A DNA stretch of 34,929 bases from Deltaproteobacteria bacterium (GTDB lineage: Bacteria > Myxococcota > Polyangia > Haliangiales > Haliangiaceae). The notes under the pieces are model-generated. The model made no database searches and was not told where the DNA came from. It worked only from the letters and a program-made list of their open reading frames with translations. The stretch covers positions 1 through 34,929 of the forward strand of contig JAGSPR010000041.1 of assembly GCA_018262455.1 (NCBI GenBank), read 5' to 3'. Below, in pieces: positions 22,999 to 30,752 of the stretch. The stretch's first letter is position 1; each line of letters starts with the position of its first letter. The position numbers were made by a program, and so were the translations under genes.

Positions 22999-24008
22999 AG
23001 CGGCTCGCGATCATCGTCCTGCTGGGCGCTTGCGGCGTCAGCGACGAGCCCAGCGAGTCCGACGAGACCGTGGCGATCGTGCCCGCGAAGGACGCGATCG
23101 CGAAGACCTCCGAGCTCGGACCGGTCAAGGCCGTGGTGAAGGTGTGGCCGGCCAAGCCGACACTCGGCGACTCGATCTATGTCCGGCTCGAGGTCGAGGC
23201 GCCTGCGGGAGTCAGCATCGAGGCGCCCTTTCAGGAAGCCGGCGATCAGCGGCTCGGGCGGTTCCGCGTGATCGGGTTTGCCCGCGACTCGCACCGCGCC
23301 GCCTCGGGTGGACTGGTGCAGGAGCAGACCTACACGCTCGAGGCCCAGACCAGCGGACGGCATCGTGTCCCGCCCCTCCGGCTCGAGGTGATCGACGGGC
23401 GTGGCAGCGACAAGTCCAGGCCGCAGGAGCTGCTCACCGACGAGGTGCCGCTCGAGATCGCGCCGGTCCCCACCGAGGCCGCGTCCGCGCCCCTGAAGCC
23501 CGCCGCCGGCGCGCTGGATCCCGACGTGGGTGGCACGAGCTGGCTCGTGGTCGTCGGGCTCGCCAGCCTCGTCGTGCTCGTCGGCGCGGGCTCGGTGATC
23601 GCGTTCCGCGCGATGGGCGCTCGCAAGCGGCTCGAACAGCAGCGCTCGGCCTACGATGAGGCAGTCGCCCAGCTGCGCGCGCTGCAGTCGCGCGGTGCAC
23701 CGGATGCCGAGACCGCGGATGGCTGGTTCGTCCAGCTGTCTTCGATCGTCCGCCGCTACCTCGAGTCGCGCTACGAGATCCGTGCCCCCGAGCTCACGAC
23801 CGAGGAGTTCCTGCTCGTCGCCACGGCTCGCCCCGAGCTGCGGGGCCCCCACCGCCAGATGCTGTCGTCGTTCCTCGAGCGCTGTGACCGCGTGAAGTTC
23901 GCGGGCTATCGCCCCGATGCCGCCGAGTCGCTGGCCACCCTCGAGGCGGCGAACGGCTTCGTCGAGGACACCCGGCTGCGCGAAGCCGAAACCGCGAGGG
24001 CCGCATGA
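22995..24008 (+). CDS. BatD-like/DUF4381-like lipoprotein of the MoxR operon
   Basis: The ATG at 22995 overlaps the DUF58 stop. The 337-residue product starts with a lipobox LLGAC (Cys 13). Residues about 45-155 form a beta-rich domain (VKVWPAKPTLGDSIYVRLEV, then a GRHRVPPLRLEV strand) resembling one Ig-like repeat of BatD. A membrane helix follows at about 180-203. The C-terminal cytoplasmic part (about 210-325) has WFVQLSSIVRRYLESRYE and LTTEEFL, the helical pattern of DUF4381-type proteins in such operons. It thus combines two parts often encoded separately. With the VWA proteins it is expected to form an inner-membrane complex. The ATG of batA overlaps its stop. Confidence 0.75.
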   Translation: MKRLAIIVLLGACGVSDEPSESDETVAIVPAKDAIAKTSELGPVKAVVKVWPAKPTLGDSIYVRLEVEAPAGVSIEAPFQEAGDQRLGRFRVIGFARDSHRAASGGLVQEQTYTLEAQTSGRHRVPPLRLEVIDGRGSDKSRPQELLTDEVPLEIAPVPTEAASAPLKPAAGALDPDVGGTSWLVVVGLASLVVLVGAGSVIAFRAMGARKRLEQQRSAYDEAVAQLRALQSRGAPDAETADGWFVQLSSIVRRYLESRYEIRAPELTTEEFLLVATARPELRGPHRQMLSSFLERCDRVKFAGYRPDAAESLATLEAANGFVEDTRLREAETARAA

Positions 24009-25312
24009 CTCTCGACGACATGTTCGCGAACAAGTGGCTGATGCTGTTCGCGCTGCTCGCGGTGCCGGCCGTGTGGTGGGCGCGCCAGGGCACCGGGCGC
24101 GTGCTGTTCTCATCGCTGCGCGCGCTGCCTGCTGGTGGTCACACGTGGCGGGCGCAGCTCGCGTGGATCCCCGACGTGTTCACCGGGCTGGCCGTGATCG
24201 CGCTCGCGATCGCGCTCGCGGGCCCACGCAGCGGCGACGACAACGCGCGGATCCGCCGCGACGGCATCGGCATCATGATGGCGGTCGATGTCTCCGGCTC
24301 GATGCGCGCGCTCGATCTCTCGCAGAACAACCACGAGCTGACACGGCTGGATGCGGTCAAGCAGGTGTTCGAGCAGTTCGTGCTCGGCGGCAAGGGACTC
24401 GCGGGCCGGAACGACGACGCGATCGGCCTGATCGCGTTCGCCCGCTACGCCGAGACGCGCAGCCCGCTCACCCTCGATCACCAGAACCTCGTGACCGCGG
24501 CGAGCCAGCTCGAGTTCGCGCGCGAGGCCGAGGATGGCACGGCGATCGGGGCCGGCCTCGAGCTCGCGCTCGAGCGGCTCGCCGAGTTCAAGACCGCCAG
24601 CAAGATCGCGATCCTGCTCACCGACGGCGAATCCAACATCCACGAGATCGACGAGGAGACCGCGATCGAGGATGCCCAGAAGGCGGGCGTCAAGGTCTAC
24701 ACGATCGGCGCGGGCACCACCGGGATCGCGCCGATCCGGGTCGACGTCGGCGACGGCCGGACGCAGCTGATGCAGACCCAGGTCTCGATCGACGAGGCCA
24801 CGCTTCGCAAGATCGCCGACAAGACCGGCGGCCAGTACTTCCGCGCCACCGACAACGCGAGCCTCGTCAGCATCTACGCGCAGATCGACAAGCTCGAGCG
24901 CACCAGCCTCGAGGGGGAGCAGTTCGCCCAGTACCACCAGTACTTCGTGTACTTCCTCGCGGCGGCGATGGCATGCATCGTCCTCGCGCTCGGCCTGCGC
25001 GGGACTCCTGCTGTCGATGCTGGCCGCAGTCGGTGCGGCGATGCGGCCGCAGGTGCCCGGCGAGACCGAGCCCGTCCTGACCTCGCAGGCGGCGGCCGAT
25101 GTCGTGTTCGTGCTCGACACGTCGCGCTCGATGCTCGCCGAGGACACCGCGCCCACCCGGTTGGCGCGAGCCAAGGCCGAGATCGGACAGCTCGTCGATC
25201 GGCTCGAGGGCCATCGCGTCGGGCTCGTGGCGTTCGCCGGCCGCGCGGTGCCGGCGTGCCCGCTCACCCCGGATCACTCGTACTTTCGCACCGCCCTGTC
25301 GATCGTCAATGA
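24005..25312 (+). CDS. batA: BatA-like VWA membrane protein with an out-of-frame C-terminal tail
   Basis: The ATG at 24005 (GAGGG upstream) overlaps the previous stop by 4 nt. Two N-terminal membrane helices (about 12-25 and 57-72) precede a VWA domain with MIDAS motif DVSGS (Asp95, Ser97, Ser99) and LLTDGESN. A third helix lies at about 314-333. This is the complete BatA layout, and BatA normally ends here, at about 330-340 residues. Here the frame stays open for about 100 more codons to 25312. The extra tail is Arg/Ala-rich with no structure, as expected for the wrong frame of the batB coding sequence it overlaps from 25017. So the tail is likely produced by a deletion or frameshift (real or sequencing error) at about 25000-25015. 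Confidence 0.8.
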   Translation: MTLDDMFANKWLMLFALLAVPAVWWARQGTGRVLFSSLRALPAGGHTWRAQLAWIPDVFTGLAVIALAIALAGPRSGDDNARIRRDGIGIMMAVDVSGSMRALDLSQNNHELTRLDAVKQVFEQFVLGGKGLAGRNDDAIGLIAFARYAETRSPLTLDHQNLVTAASQLEFAREAEDGTAIGAGLELALERLAEFKTASKIAILLTDGESNIHEIDEETAIEDAQKAGVKVYTIGAGTTGIAPIRVDVGDGRTQLMQTQVSIDEATLRKIADKTGGQYFRATDNASLVSIYAQIDKLERTSLEGEQFAQYHQYFVYFLAAAMACIVLALGLRGTPAVDAGRSRCGDAAAGARRDRARPDLAGGGRCRVRARHVALDARRGHRAHPVGASQGRDRTARRSARGPSRRARGVRRPRGAGVPAHPGSLVLSHRPVDRQ

Positions 25313-25841
25313 ACGCAGCGCGAGGCGCGGCGGCACGAAGATCGGCGAGGCCATCAAGGTTGCGCTGCGCAGCTTCCCGGCCGGCCCCGGCGCGAAGCTC
25401 ATCGTGCTGATCACGGACGGCGACGATCAAGATCCATACTCCGAAGAGGCCGCGAAGGCCGCGCGCGACGCTGGCGTGAAGATCGTCGCGGTCGGGCTCG
25501 GCAGTGAGTCCGGCAGCCAGATCACGCTGACCGATCGAAGCACTGGCGCCAAGACGACGCTGATGGACAAAGACAAGCCCGTGATCAGCAAGCTCAACGC
25601 GGATCAGCTGCGCAAGATCGCGCTGATCACCGAGGGCGCCTACATCCCGGCCGGCACGTCGGCGATCGATCTCGACTCGATCATGGCGAGCCACGTCCAG
25701 CCGATCGTGCGCGCCGCCACCGAGGCCTCGGTCCGCCGGATCCCCGCCGAGCGCTTCCAGTGGTACGTGCTGCTCTCGCTGCTGAGCCTCGTCGCGGCGC
25801 TGTGGGTCGGCGCGGGTGCTGGCGAGCGGAGGACCCCGTGA
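25017..25841 (+). CDS. batB: BatB-like VWA protein lacking its N-terminal membrane region
   Basis: The first ATG of the frame is at 25017 and gives 274 residues. It has VWA MIDAS DTSRS (Asp34, Ser36, Ser38) followed by MLAEDTAPTRLARAK, the BatB signature, then LITDGDDQDPY and a C-terminal membrane helix (about 250-268). BatB normally has about 60-90 residues before the VWA domain, including two membrane helices. Here only the end of the second helix remains. The codons just upstream in this frame (reading AGLLLS) would extend that helix, but no start codon or ribosome binding site is available. It overlaps the batA frame by 296 nt. The end overlaps the GTG start of the next gene. Family secure; N-terminal integrity doubtful. 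Confidence 0.8.
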   Translation: MLAAVGAAMRPQVPGETEPVLTSQAAADVVFVLDTSRSMLAEDTAPTRLARAKAEIGQLVDRLEGHRVGLVAFAGRAVPACPLTPDHSYFRTALSIVNERSARRGGTKIGEAIKVALRSFPAGPGAKLIVLITDGDDQDPYSEEAAKAARDAGVKIVAVGLGSESGSQITLTDRSTGAKTTLMDKDKPVISKLNADQLRKIALITEGAYIPAGTSAIDLDSIMASHVQPIVRAATEASVRRIPAERFQWYVLLSLLSLVAALWVGAGAGERRTP

Positions 25842-28138
25842 AGCGCAACGTCGTGCTGCTGCTGCTGGTGGTGTGGGCCGGCTGCCTGGGCGCCGAGCAC
25901 CGCGAGGCCCGCGACAAGTACAACCAGGGCATCGAGGCGCTAGGCAAGGGCGAGCACGAGACCGCCGAGAAGCTGCTGCTCGATGCCCGCAGCAGTGCCG
26001 GCGTCGATCCCGAGCTGCGGTTCCGGGCGGCCTACGATCTCGGCGTCACATTCGCGGCGCACGCTGACAAGGTGAAGCAGGGGCAGGAGGCGGACCTCGC
26101 GAAGGCCCTCGAGCTCGCGCAGCAGTCCGCGTCGTGGTTCTCCGACGCCTCGCGGCTGCGCAAGGGGGATCCCGACACCCAGGCAAACCTCGCGATCGTC
26201 CGCGCCCGCGTCCAGGCGCTGACCGACGAGCTGCGCAAGGCGGAGGGCAAGCTGGAGGCCCGGCTCGACGCCGCGATCCGCGACCAGCGCGGCGTGCTCG
26301 ACGAGGCCCGCGAGGCCTGGTTCGCGATCAAGAAGACCGGTGGTGCCGATCCGCTCGCCCAGCAAGGCGCGCTGTCGCACCTGGCGGACCGGGAACGCGG
26401 CCTGGTTGCCGAGGTCGGGGTGATCACCGATCTCGCCGCCGACGAGATCGACTCGATCGGCAAGAAACCCGAGGACAAGCGGAGCGACGAGGAGAAGGTG
26501 CGAGTGGTCCAGCTGAAGAGCGTCGACATCTACCTGCTCGACGCGCGGACCCGGATCTCCGAAGCGCGCCGCAAGCTCCAGGAGCTCGCCGCCGAGGACG
26601 GCGTCGCTCGCGCGGAGGCCGCGATGGTCGCGCTCAAGCGTGCGCGCGAGCAGCTGCTCGATCCGGTCACGGTGCTGCGCGACGTGGCGCAGGACGAGCT
26701 CGCGCTGATCAAGGACACCGTCACCGGCGGCGGCGGGGCGCAGCTCGACGCCAACGCCGGCGTGATCCCGGGGTGGCTCCATCCGCCGGTGCTCGCCGAG
26801 CGGCAAGGCGGGCTGCGCGATCGGGTGGAGGAGGTCAAGGCGCGCCTGCTCGCGGCCGTGACCGAGCCGCCGCCCACCGCCAAGCCCGAGGCCGAGCCCG
26901 ATCCCAAGCAGGCCAAGCTGCTCGAGCGGGTGCGCGACGCCCTGCCCGCGGTCGCCCAGGCCAGCACCGCCATGGATCAGGCGCGCCAGGCGCTCGCGGA
27001 GGCCAAGCTGACCCAGGCCCTCGACCACGAACACACCGCGCTCGAAGCGCTCGCGCGCGCGATCGAGCAGTTCTCCGATCTCAAGCAGACGATCGAGCTC
27101 GCGTACGCCGAGCAGCAGCAGGTCGGGGCGTTGCTGTCGCCGGAGGCCGCGAAGTTGCCGGCTGCGGAGCGCGCGAAGCAGACACGGGACAGCGTCGCGC
27201 GTAACGTCGAACGGATGACGCGGCTCAAGACGCTGATCGCGGATCAGGCAGCCGAGGTGGCCAACCAGCCGCCGCCGCCACCGGCCCCGGGCAGTGGGAG
27301 TGGCGCTGGGAGCGCGGACGATGCGAAGCAAGCCGAGGCGGCGAAGCAAGCCGAGGCCGGCAAGCAGCAGCTCGCGCGCGCCGAGGAGCTGCGCGCCCAG
27401 GCCCAGGTCGCGATCGACGAGCTCGGCAAGGCGCTCGCCGGGGCCAAAGGCGCCGACCCGGTGCCGCCATCGACCACGGCTCAGGCCCGGCTCGAGGAGC
27501 TCCGCAAGCTGTTCTTCTCCGTGATCGAGCACCTCCAGCAGCTCATCCGCGACCAGGGAGAGACCCGCGATCAGACCTCGGCGATCAGCGGCGAGGATGA
27601 TCTGGCGCGCGCCCCGAAGCTACCTGGCCTGGTGAGCCGCGAGGATGAGCACGGCGCGATGGCGAAGGCGATCACCGAGGCCCTCGCCGCGCAGGCAGAT
27701 GCCGCCGGCAAGCAGCAGCCACAGCCCGCCCAGCCCGGTGCACCTGACGCCAAGACGTTCGCTGCCGCGGCCGCCGAGGTTCGCCTCGCGCAGGGCGAGA
27801 TCGGCGACGCGCACACCGGGCTCGTCAAGGTCCGCGACGCGACCAAGACCAGCGAGAGCCTCAAGCCGGCGCTCGGCAGCCAGGCCAAGGCGATCGAGCA
27901 CCTCGAGAATGCGCTGCGCATGCTGCAGCCACCACAGAACAAGCAGCAGCAACAGCAGCAACAACAGCAGCAACAACAGCAGCAACAGCAGCAGCAACAG
28001 CAACAGCAACAGCACCAACAGCCGCCGCAACAGCCGCAGGCCGGCGCAGGTCAGCGCGCCCGCGACAATGACGCCGCCCAGCAGAAGAAACGACGCGATC
28101 GCGACGCCGCGTCCGATCCGGTCGAGAAGGACTGGTAG
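25838..28138 (+). CDS. Large BatC-like lipoprotein with coiled coils and polyglutamine
   Basis: The start is the GTG at 25838 (CGGAGG five bases upstream), overlapping the batB stop by 4 nt. The 766-residue product has a lipobox VWAGC (Cys 16) and an N-terminal TPR-like region (about 20-125, with YNQGIEALGKGEHETAEKLL). A very long helical, charged region follows (about 125-480), then a Pro/Gly/Ser linker and more coiled coil with AEAAKQAEAGKQQ repeats. The C-terminal part has 23 consecutive glutamines and a charged tail. BatC proteins are TPR proteins of about 200-250 residues, so this is about three times the usual size. The position between batB and batD supports the role. The large insertion is unrecognised; it may be a periplasmic scaffold. 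Confidence 0.7.
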   Translation: MKRNVVLLLLVVWAGCLGAEHREARDKYNQGIEALGKGEHETAEKLLLDARSSAGVDPELRFRAAYDLGVTFAAHADKVKQGQEADLAKALELAQQSASWFSDASRLRKGDPDTQANLAIVRARVQALTDELRKAEGKLEARLDAAIRDQRGVLDEAREAWFAIKKTGGADPLAQQGALSHLADRERGLVAEVGVITDLAADEIDSIGKKPEDKRSDEEKVRVVQLKSVDIYLLDARTRISEARRKLQELAAEDGVARAEAAMVALKRAREQLLDPVTVLRDVAQDELALIKDTVTGGGGAQLDANAGVIPGWLHPPVLAERQGGLRDRVEEVKARLLAAVTEPPPTAKPEAEPDPKQAKLLERVRDALPAVAQASTAMDQARQALAEAKLTQALDHEHTALEALARAIEQFSDLKQTIELAYAEQQQVGALLSPEAAKLPAAERAKQTRDSVARNVERMTRLKTLIADQAAEVANQPPPPPAPGSGSGAGSADDAKQAEAAKQAEAGKQQLARAEELRAQAQVAIDELGKALAGAKGADPVPPSTTAQARLEELRKLFFSVIEHLQQLIRDQGETRDQTSAISGEDDLARAPKLPGLVSREDEHGAMAKAITEALAAQADAAGKQQPQPAQPGAPDAKTFAAAAAEVRLAQGEIGDAHTGLVKVRDATKTSESLKPALGSQAKAIEHLENALRMLQPPQNKQQQQQQQQQQQQQQQQQQQQQQQHQQPPQQPQAGAGQRARDNDAAQQKKRRDRDAASDPVEKDW
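27944..28012 (+). repeat. CAG/CAA trinucleotide tract encoding 23 glutamines
   Basis: 23 successive codons are CAG or CAA, with mixed order (a pure tract would be all one codon), followed by CAC and a further Gln/Pro-rich stretch to about 28040. The mixture of CAG and CAA is less prone to slippage than a pure repeat. Slipped-strand length variation between strains is possible. Confidence 0.9.
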
Positions 28139-30714
28139 TGCGCGCGCGGACGGAAATCCTGGTGGTGCTCGCGATCGTCGGATCGACCGCGATCGCGCAC
28201 GCGCAGGCCGTGCGTGCGAAGTATCGACTCGAGGGCGGCCGGCCGCACACCGATGTGCCGTTCAACATCGATGTCGTCGTCGATGGCTTCGATGAGGCAC
28301 CGGCGCCGGACCAGCCGACGCTCGAGATCGCGGGGGCGACCGTCACCCCCGCCGGCGCGCAGCCGAACGTCTCGCGCTCGATCCAGATCATCAACGGCCG
28401 GCGGCAGGACTCGACGAGCGTGACCTGGGTGTTGCGCTGGCGCGTGCTCGTTCACAAGGAGGGCACGCTCCGGGTCCCTGCGCTCACGGTGTCCCAGGGC
28501 TCGAAGTCCGCGACCGCTGCCGCGGGCGAGGCCTCGGTCGACACCGTCCCGACGACGGACGAGATGACCGTCGAGCTCGTGCTGCCGAACCGCCCGGTGT
28601 TCACCGGCGAGACGGTGCCCGTGAAGCTCGTGTGGCTGTTCCAGAACCAGCCCGAGGATCAGTCGTTCACGGTGCCGATGATGAGCCTCGACACGTTCAC
28701 GATCGGCGGGCCGCCGGTGACGGCGGGCTCGCGCAAGGTGCTGCAATTCGCCGCAGGCGCGAAGGATCTCACGCTGCCGTACGAGCTCGACGCCACGACC
28801 GTAAACGGTACGAAGGTCAACCGGCTCACCGTGACGTTCTACGCGACCCCGAAGACGGTCCCGCCCGGCGGCAAGGTCGAGCTTCCGCCGGCGTCGGTGA
28901 TCGCGGCGCTCCCGGTCGGCCGCGCCGACTTCTTCGGTCGATCTGACTCCCGGTTGTTCCGCGCGTCCGACATCGCGCGCACGCTCGAGGTCAAGGCGCT
29001 CCCCGAGACCGGTCGCCCGACCAGCTTCGTCGGCGCGGTGGGCGAGCAGTTCTCGATCGAGGTGCGCACGAGCCGCTCGGTGGTCTCGCTCGGCGAGCCG
29101 GTGCAGCTCGACATCCAGGTCAAGAGCGACCAGCGCCTCGACACGCTCTCGCTCGGCAAGCTCGACGGCGCGGATCGGCTACCGAAGGATCGCTTCATGG
29201 TTCCCGCCGAGCCGCCGACCGGCGAGCTGTCGGCCGATGGCAAGACCAAGACCTTCACCGTGGTGGCGCAGGTCACCGGGCCAGCGACGGAGGTCCCCGC
29301 CCTCGCGTTCTCGTACTTCGATCCACGCAAGGCCAGCTACCAGACGATCCACTCCGAGCCGATCGCGCTGTCCGTCAAGGGCGGCACCATCGTCGGCGCC
29401 CAGGACGTGGTCGGCGGGATCAAGCGGCCGCAGGCTGCTGATCCCGTCGATGACACGACCCTCGTCACCGCCGAGCTCGCGCTCTCGAGCGATGCCCAGG
29501 TCGACGCTCGACCGCTCGGCGGCGCGCTGCTGTGGCTCCTCGTCGGGCTGCTCTATGCCGTCCCGCTGGGCCTGTTCGCGTTCCGCAGCTGGCAGTTGCG
29601 CACCGCCGGGTCGCGCGAGGAGGCGTCCGAGGCGCGGGCCGCCCGCAGGCGCGTCGAGGAGCTGCTCGATCGCGCCAAGGATGCGCCCGCTCGCGACGTC
29701 GCCGGCCCGCTCGCCGCGTCGCTGCGCGAGCTCGCGCGCGTCCTCGGCCGCGAGCTCGGAGAACACGCCGCCCTGCTCGCGAAGCTCGAGACCGAGAGCT
29801 TTGCGCCCGACGCCTCGGGCAAGCCGCTGTCGCCCGACCTGCGATCGGACTCGGCGGGACTGCTTCGCCGATGGGCCACTGACGCTCGTCGTGCGCGCGC
29901 CGGCACGAACGCCGGGGCCGTGGCTTCGATGGTGCTCGGCATGCTCCTCGGGTCGGCCGGAGGCTCGGCGCGCGCCGACACGTCGGCGATCTCGCCGCCG
30001 CGCGGTGATGTGCTCTCGGACGGTCGCGCCGCATACCAGGACGCGATGCAACACACCGGCGACCCTACCGCGCGCAAGGCGGCGTTCGCGCGCGCCACGA
30101 TCGCGCTCGGCGAGGCCGCGCGTGCGCATCCCGATCAGCCCGAGCTGCTCGCAGACTGGGGCAACGCAGCGCTCGGCGCGGGGGATGTCGCGACCGCCAC
30201 CCTCGCCTATCGACGCGCCCTCATCGTCGACGGTGGCAACGCGCGCGCGCTCCGCAACCTCGGATACCTGCGCGCCCGCCAGTCCGAGAGCTTCCGCCCC
30301 TCGGCGACCGCGACCGCCACCGACACGTTGCTGTTCTTCCACCGCTGGCCGCGTGCCCGCCGGCTCCTCGTCGGCGCGGCAGCGTTCGCGATCGCGATCC
30401 TCATCCTGATGCCGCGGAGCGGCCGACGGCGGCGCGGGACTGGCGTGCTCGCGCTCGTCCCGCTCGCGGTCTGGATCGCGATGCTCGCGTCGGTCGTGTT
30501 CGAGGGTCGCCACACCGGCGACGCCGTCGTGATGGACGGCGTGGTCCTGCGCGCTGCTGACAGCGCCGGCGCCCCCGCCGCGCTGACCCAGGCCCTGCCG
30601 CGCGGTGCCGAGGTCACGATCATCGAGCGCCGCGCCGAGTGGACGCGGATCCAGCTCGCGAACGGCATCGTCGGCTGGGTGCCGCAGAGCGCGGTCGAGC
30701 CGGTCACGCAGTAG
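28138..30714 (+). CDS. BatD-BatE fusion with TPR and SH3 domains
   Basis: The GTG at 28138 shares a base with the preceding TAG, so translation is probably coupled. The 858-residue protein starts with a signal peptide (ending AHAQA) and has BatD Ig-like repeats up to about residue 430. A membrane helix follows (about 462-481), then a helical cytoplasmic part (about 490-590). A second hydrophobic segment ending in SAGGSARA (about 594-613) looks like an internal signal peptide. After it come TPR repeats (about 625-715), two more helices (about 742-757 and 769-789) and a C-terminal SH3-like domain (about 800-855, with GAEVTIIERRAEWTRIQLANGIVGWV). The second half equals BatE. So two genes that are often separate appear fused. 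It completes the operon. Confidence 0.8.
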   Translation: MRARTEILVVLAIVGSTAIAHAQAVRAKYRLEGGRPHTDVPFNIDVVVDGFDEAPAPDQPTLEIAGATVTPAGAQPNVSRSIQIINGRRQDSTSVTWVLRWRVLVHKEGTLRVPALTVSQGSKSATAAAGEASVDTVPTTDEMTVELVLPNRPVFTGETVPVKLVWLFQNQPEDQSFTVPMMSLDTFTIGGPPVTAGSRKVLQFAAGAKDLTLPYELDATTVNGTKVNRLTVTFYATPKTVPPGGKVELPPASVIAALPVGRADFFGRSDSRLFRASDIARTLEVKALPETGRPTSFVGAVGEQFSIEVRTSRSVVSLGEPVQLDIQVKSDQRLDTLSLGKLDGADRLPKDRFMVPAEPPTGELSADGKTKTFTVVAQVTGPATEVPALAFSYFDPRKASYQTIHSEPIALSVKGGTIVGAQDVVGGIKRPQAADPVDDTTLVTAELALSSDAQVDARPLGGALLWLLVGLLYAVPLGLFAFRSWQLRTAGSREEASEARAARRRVEELLDRAKDAPARDVAGPLAASLRELARVLGRELGEHAALLAKLETESFAPDASGKPLSPDLRSDSAGLLRRWATDARRARAGTNAGAVASMVLGMLLGSAGGSARADTSAISPPRGDVLSDGRAAYQDAMQHTGDPTARKAAFARATIALGEAARAHPDQPELLADWGNAALGAGDVATATLAYRRALIVDGGNARALRNLGYLRARQSESFRPSATATATDTLLFFHRWPRARRLLVGAAAFAIAILILMPRSGRRRRGTGVLALVPLAVWIAMLASVVFEGRHTGDAVVMDGVVLRAADSAGAPAALTQALPRGAEVTIIERRAEWTRIQLANGIVGWVPQSAVEPVTQ

Positions 30715-30752
30715 CGGCAACCCGGCGTTGACCCGTGCGACCATGGGCACAC

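Noticed and set aside
24990..25020. Programmed ribosomal frameshift site between batA and batB
   Set aside because: No slippery heptamer or obvious downstream stimulatory structure is visible; deletion or sequence error is simpler.
27944..28012. Tandem repeat as a CRISPR or other repeat array
   Set aside because: It is a 3-nt codon repeat within one reading frame with no spacers.
27620..28030. Minus-strand frame with a polyleucine run resembling a membrane helix
   Set aside because: It is the complement of the CAG/CAA glutamine tract; the plus-strand frame is part of a coherent operon gene.
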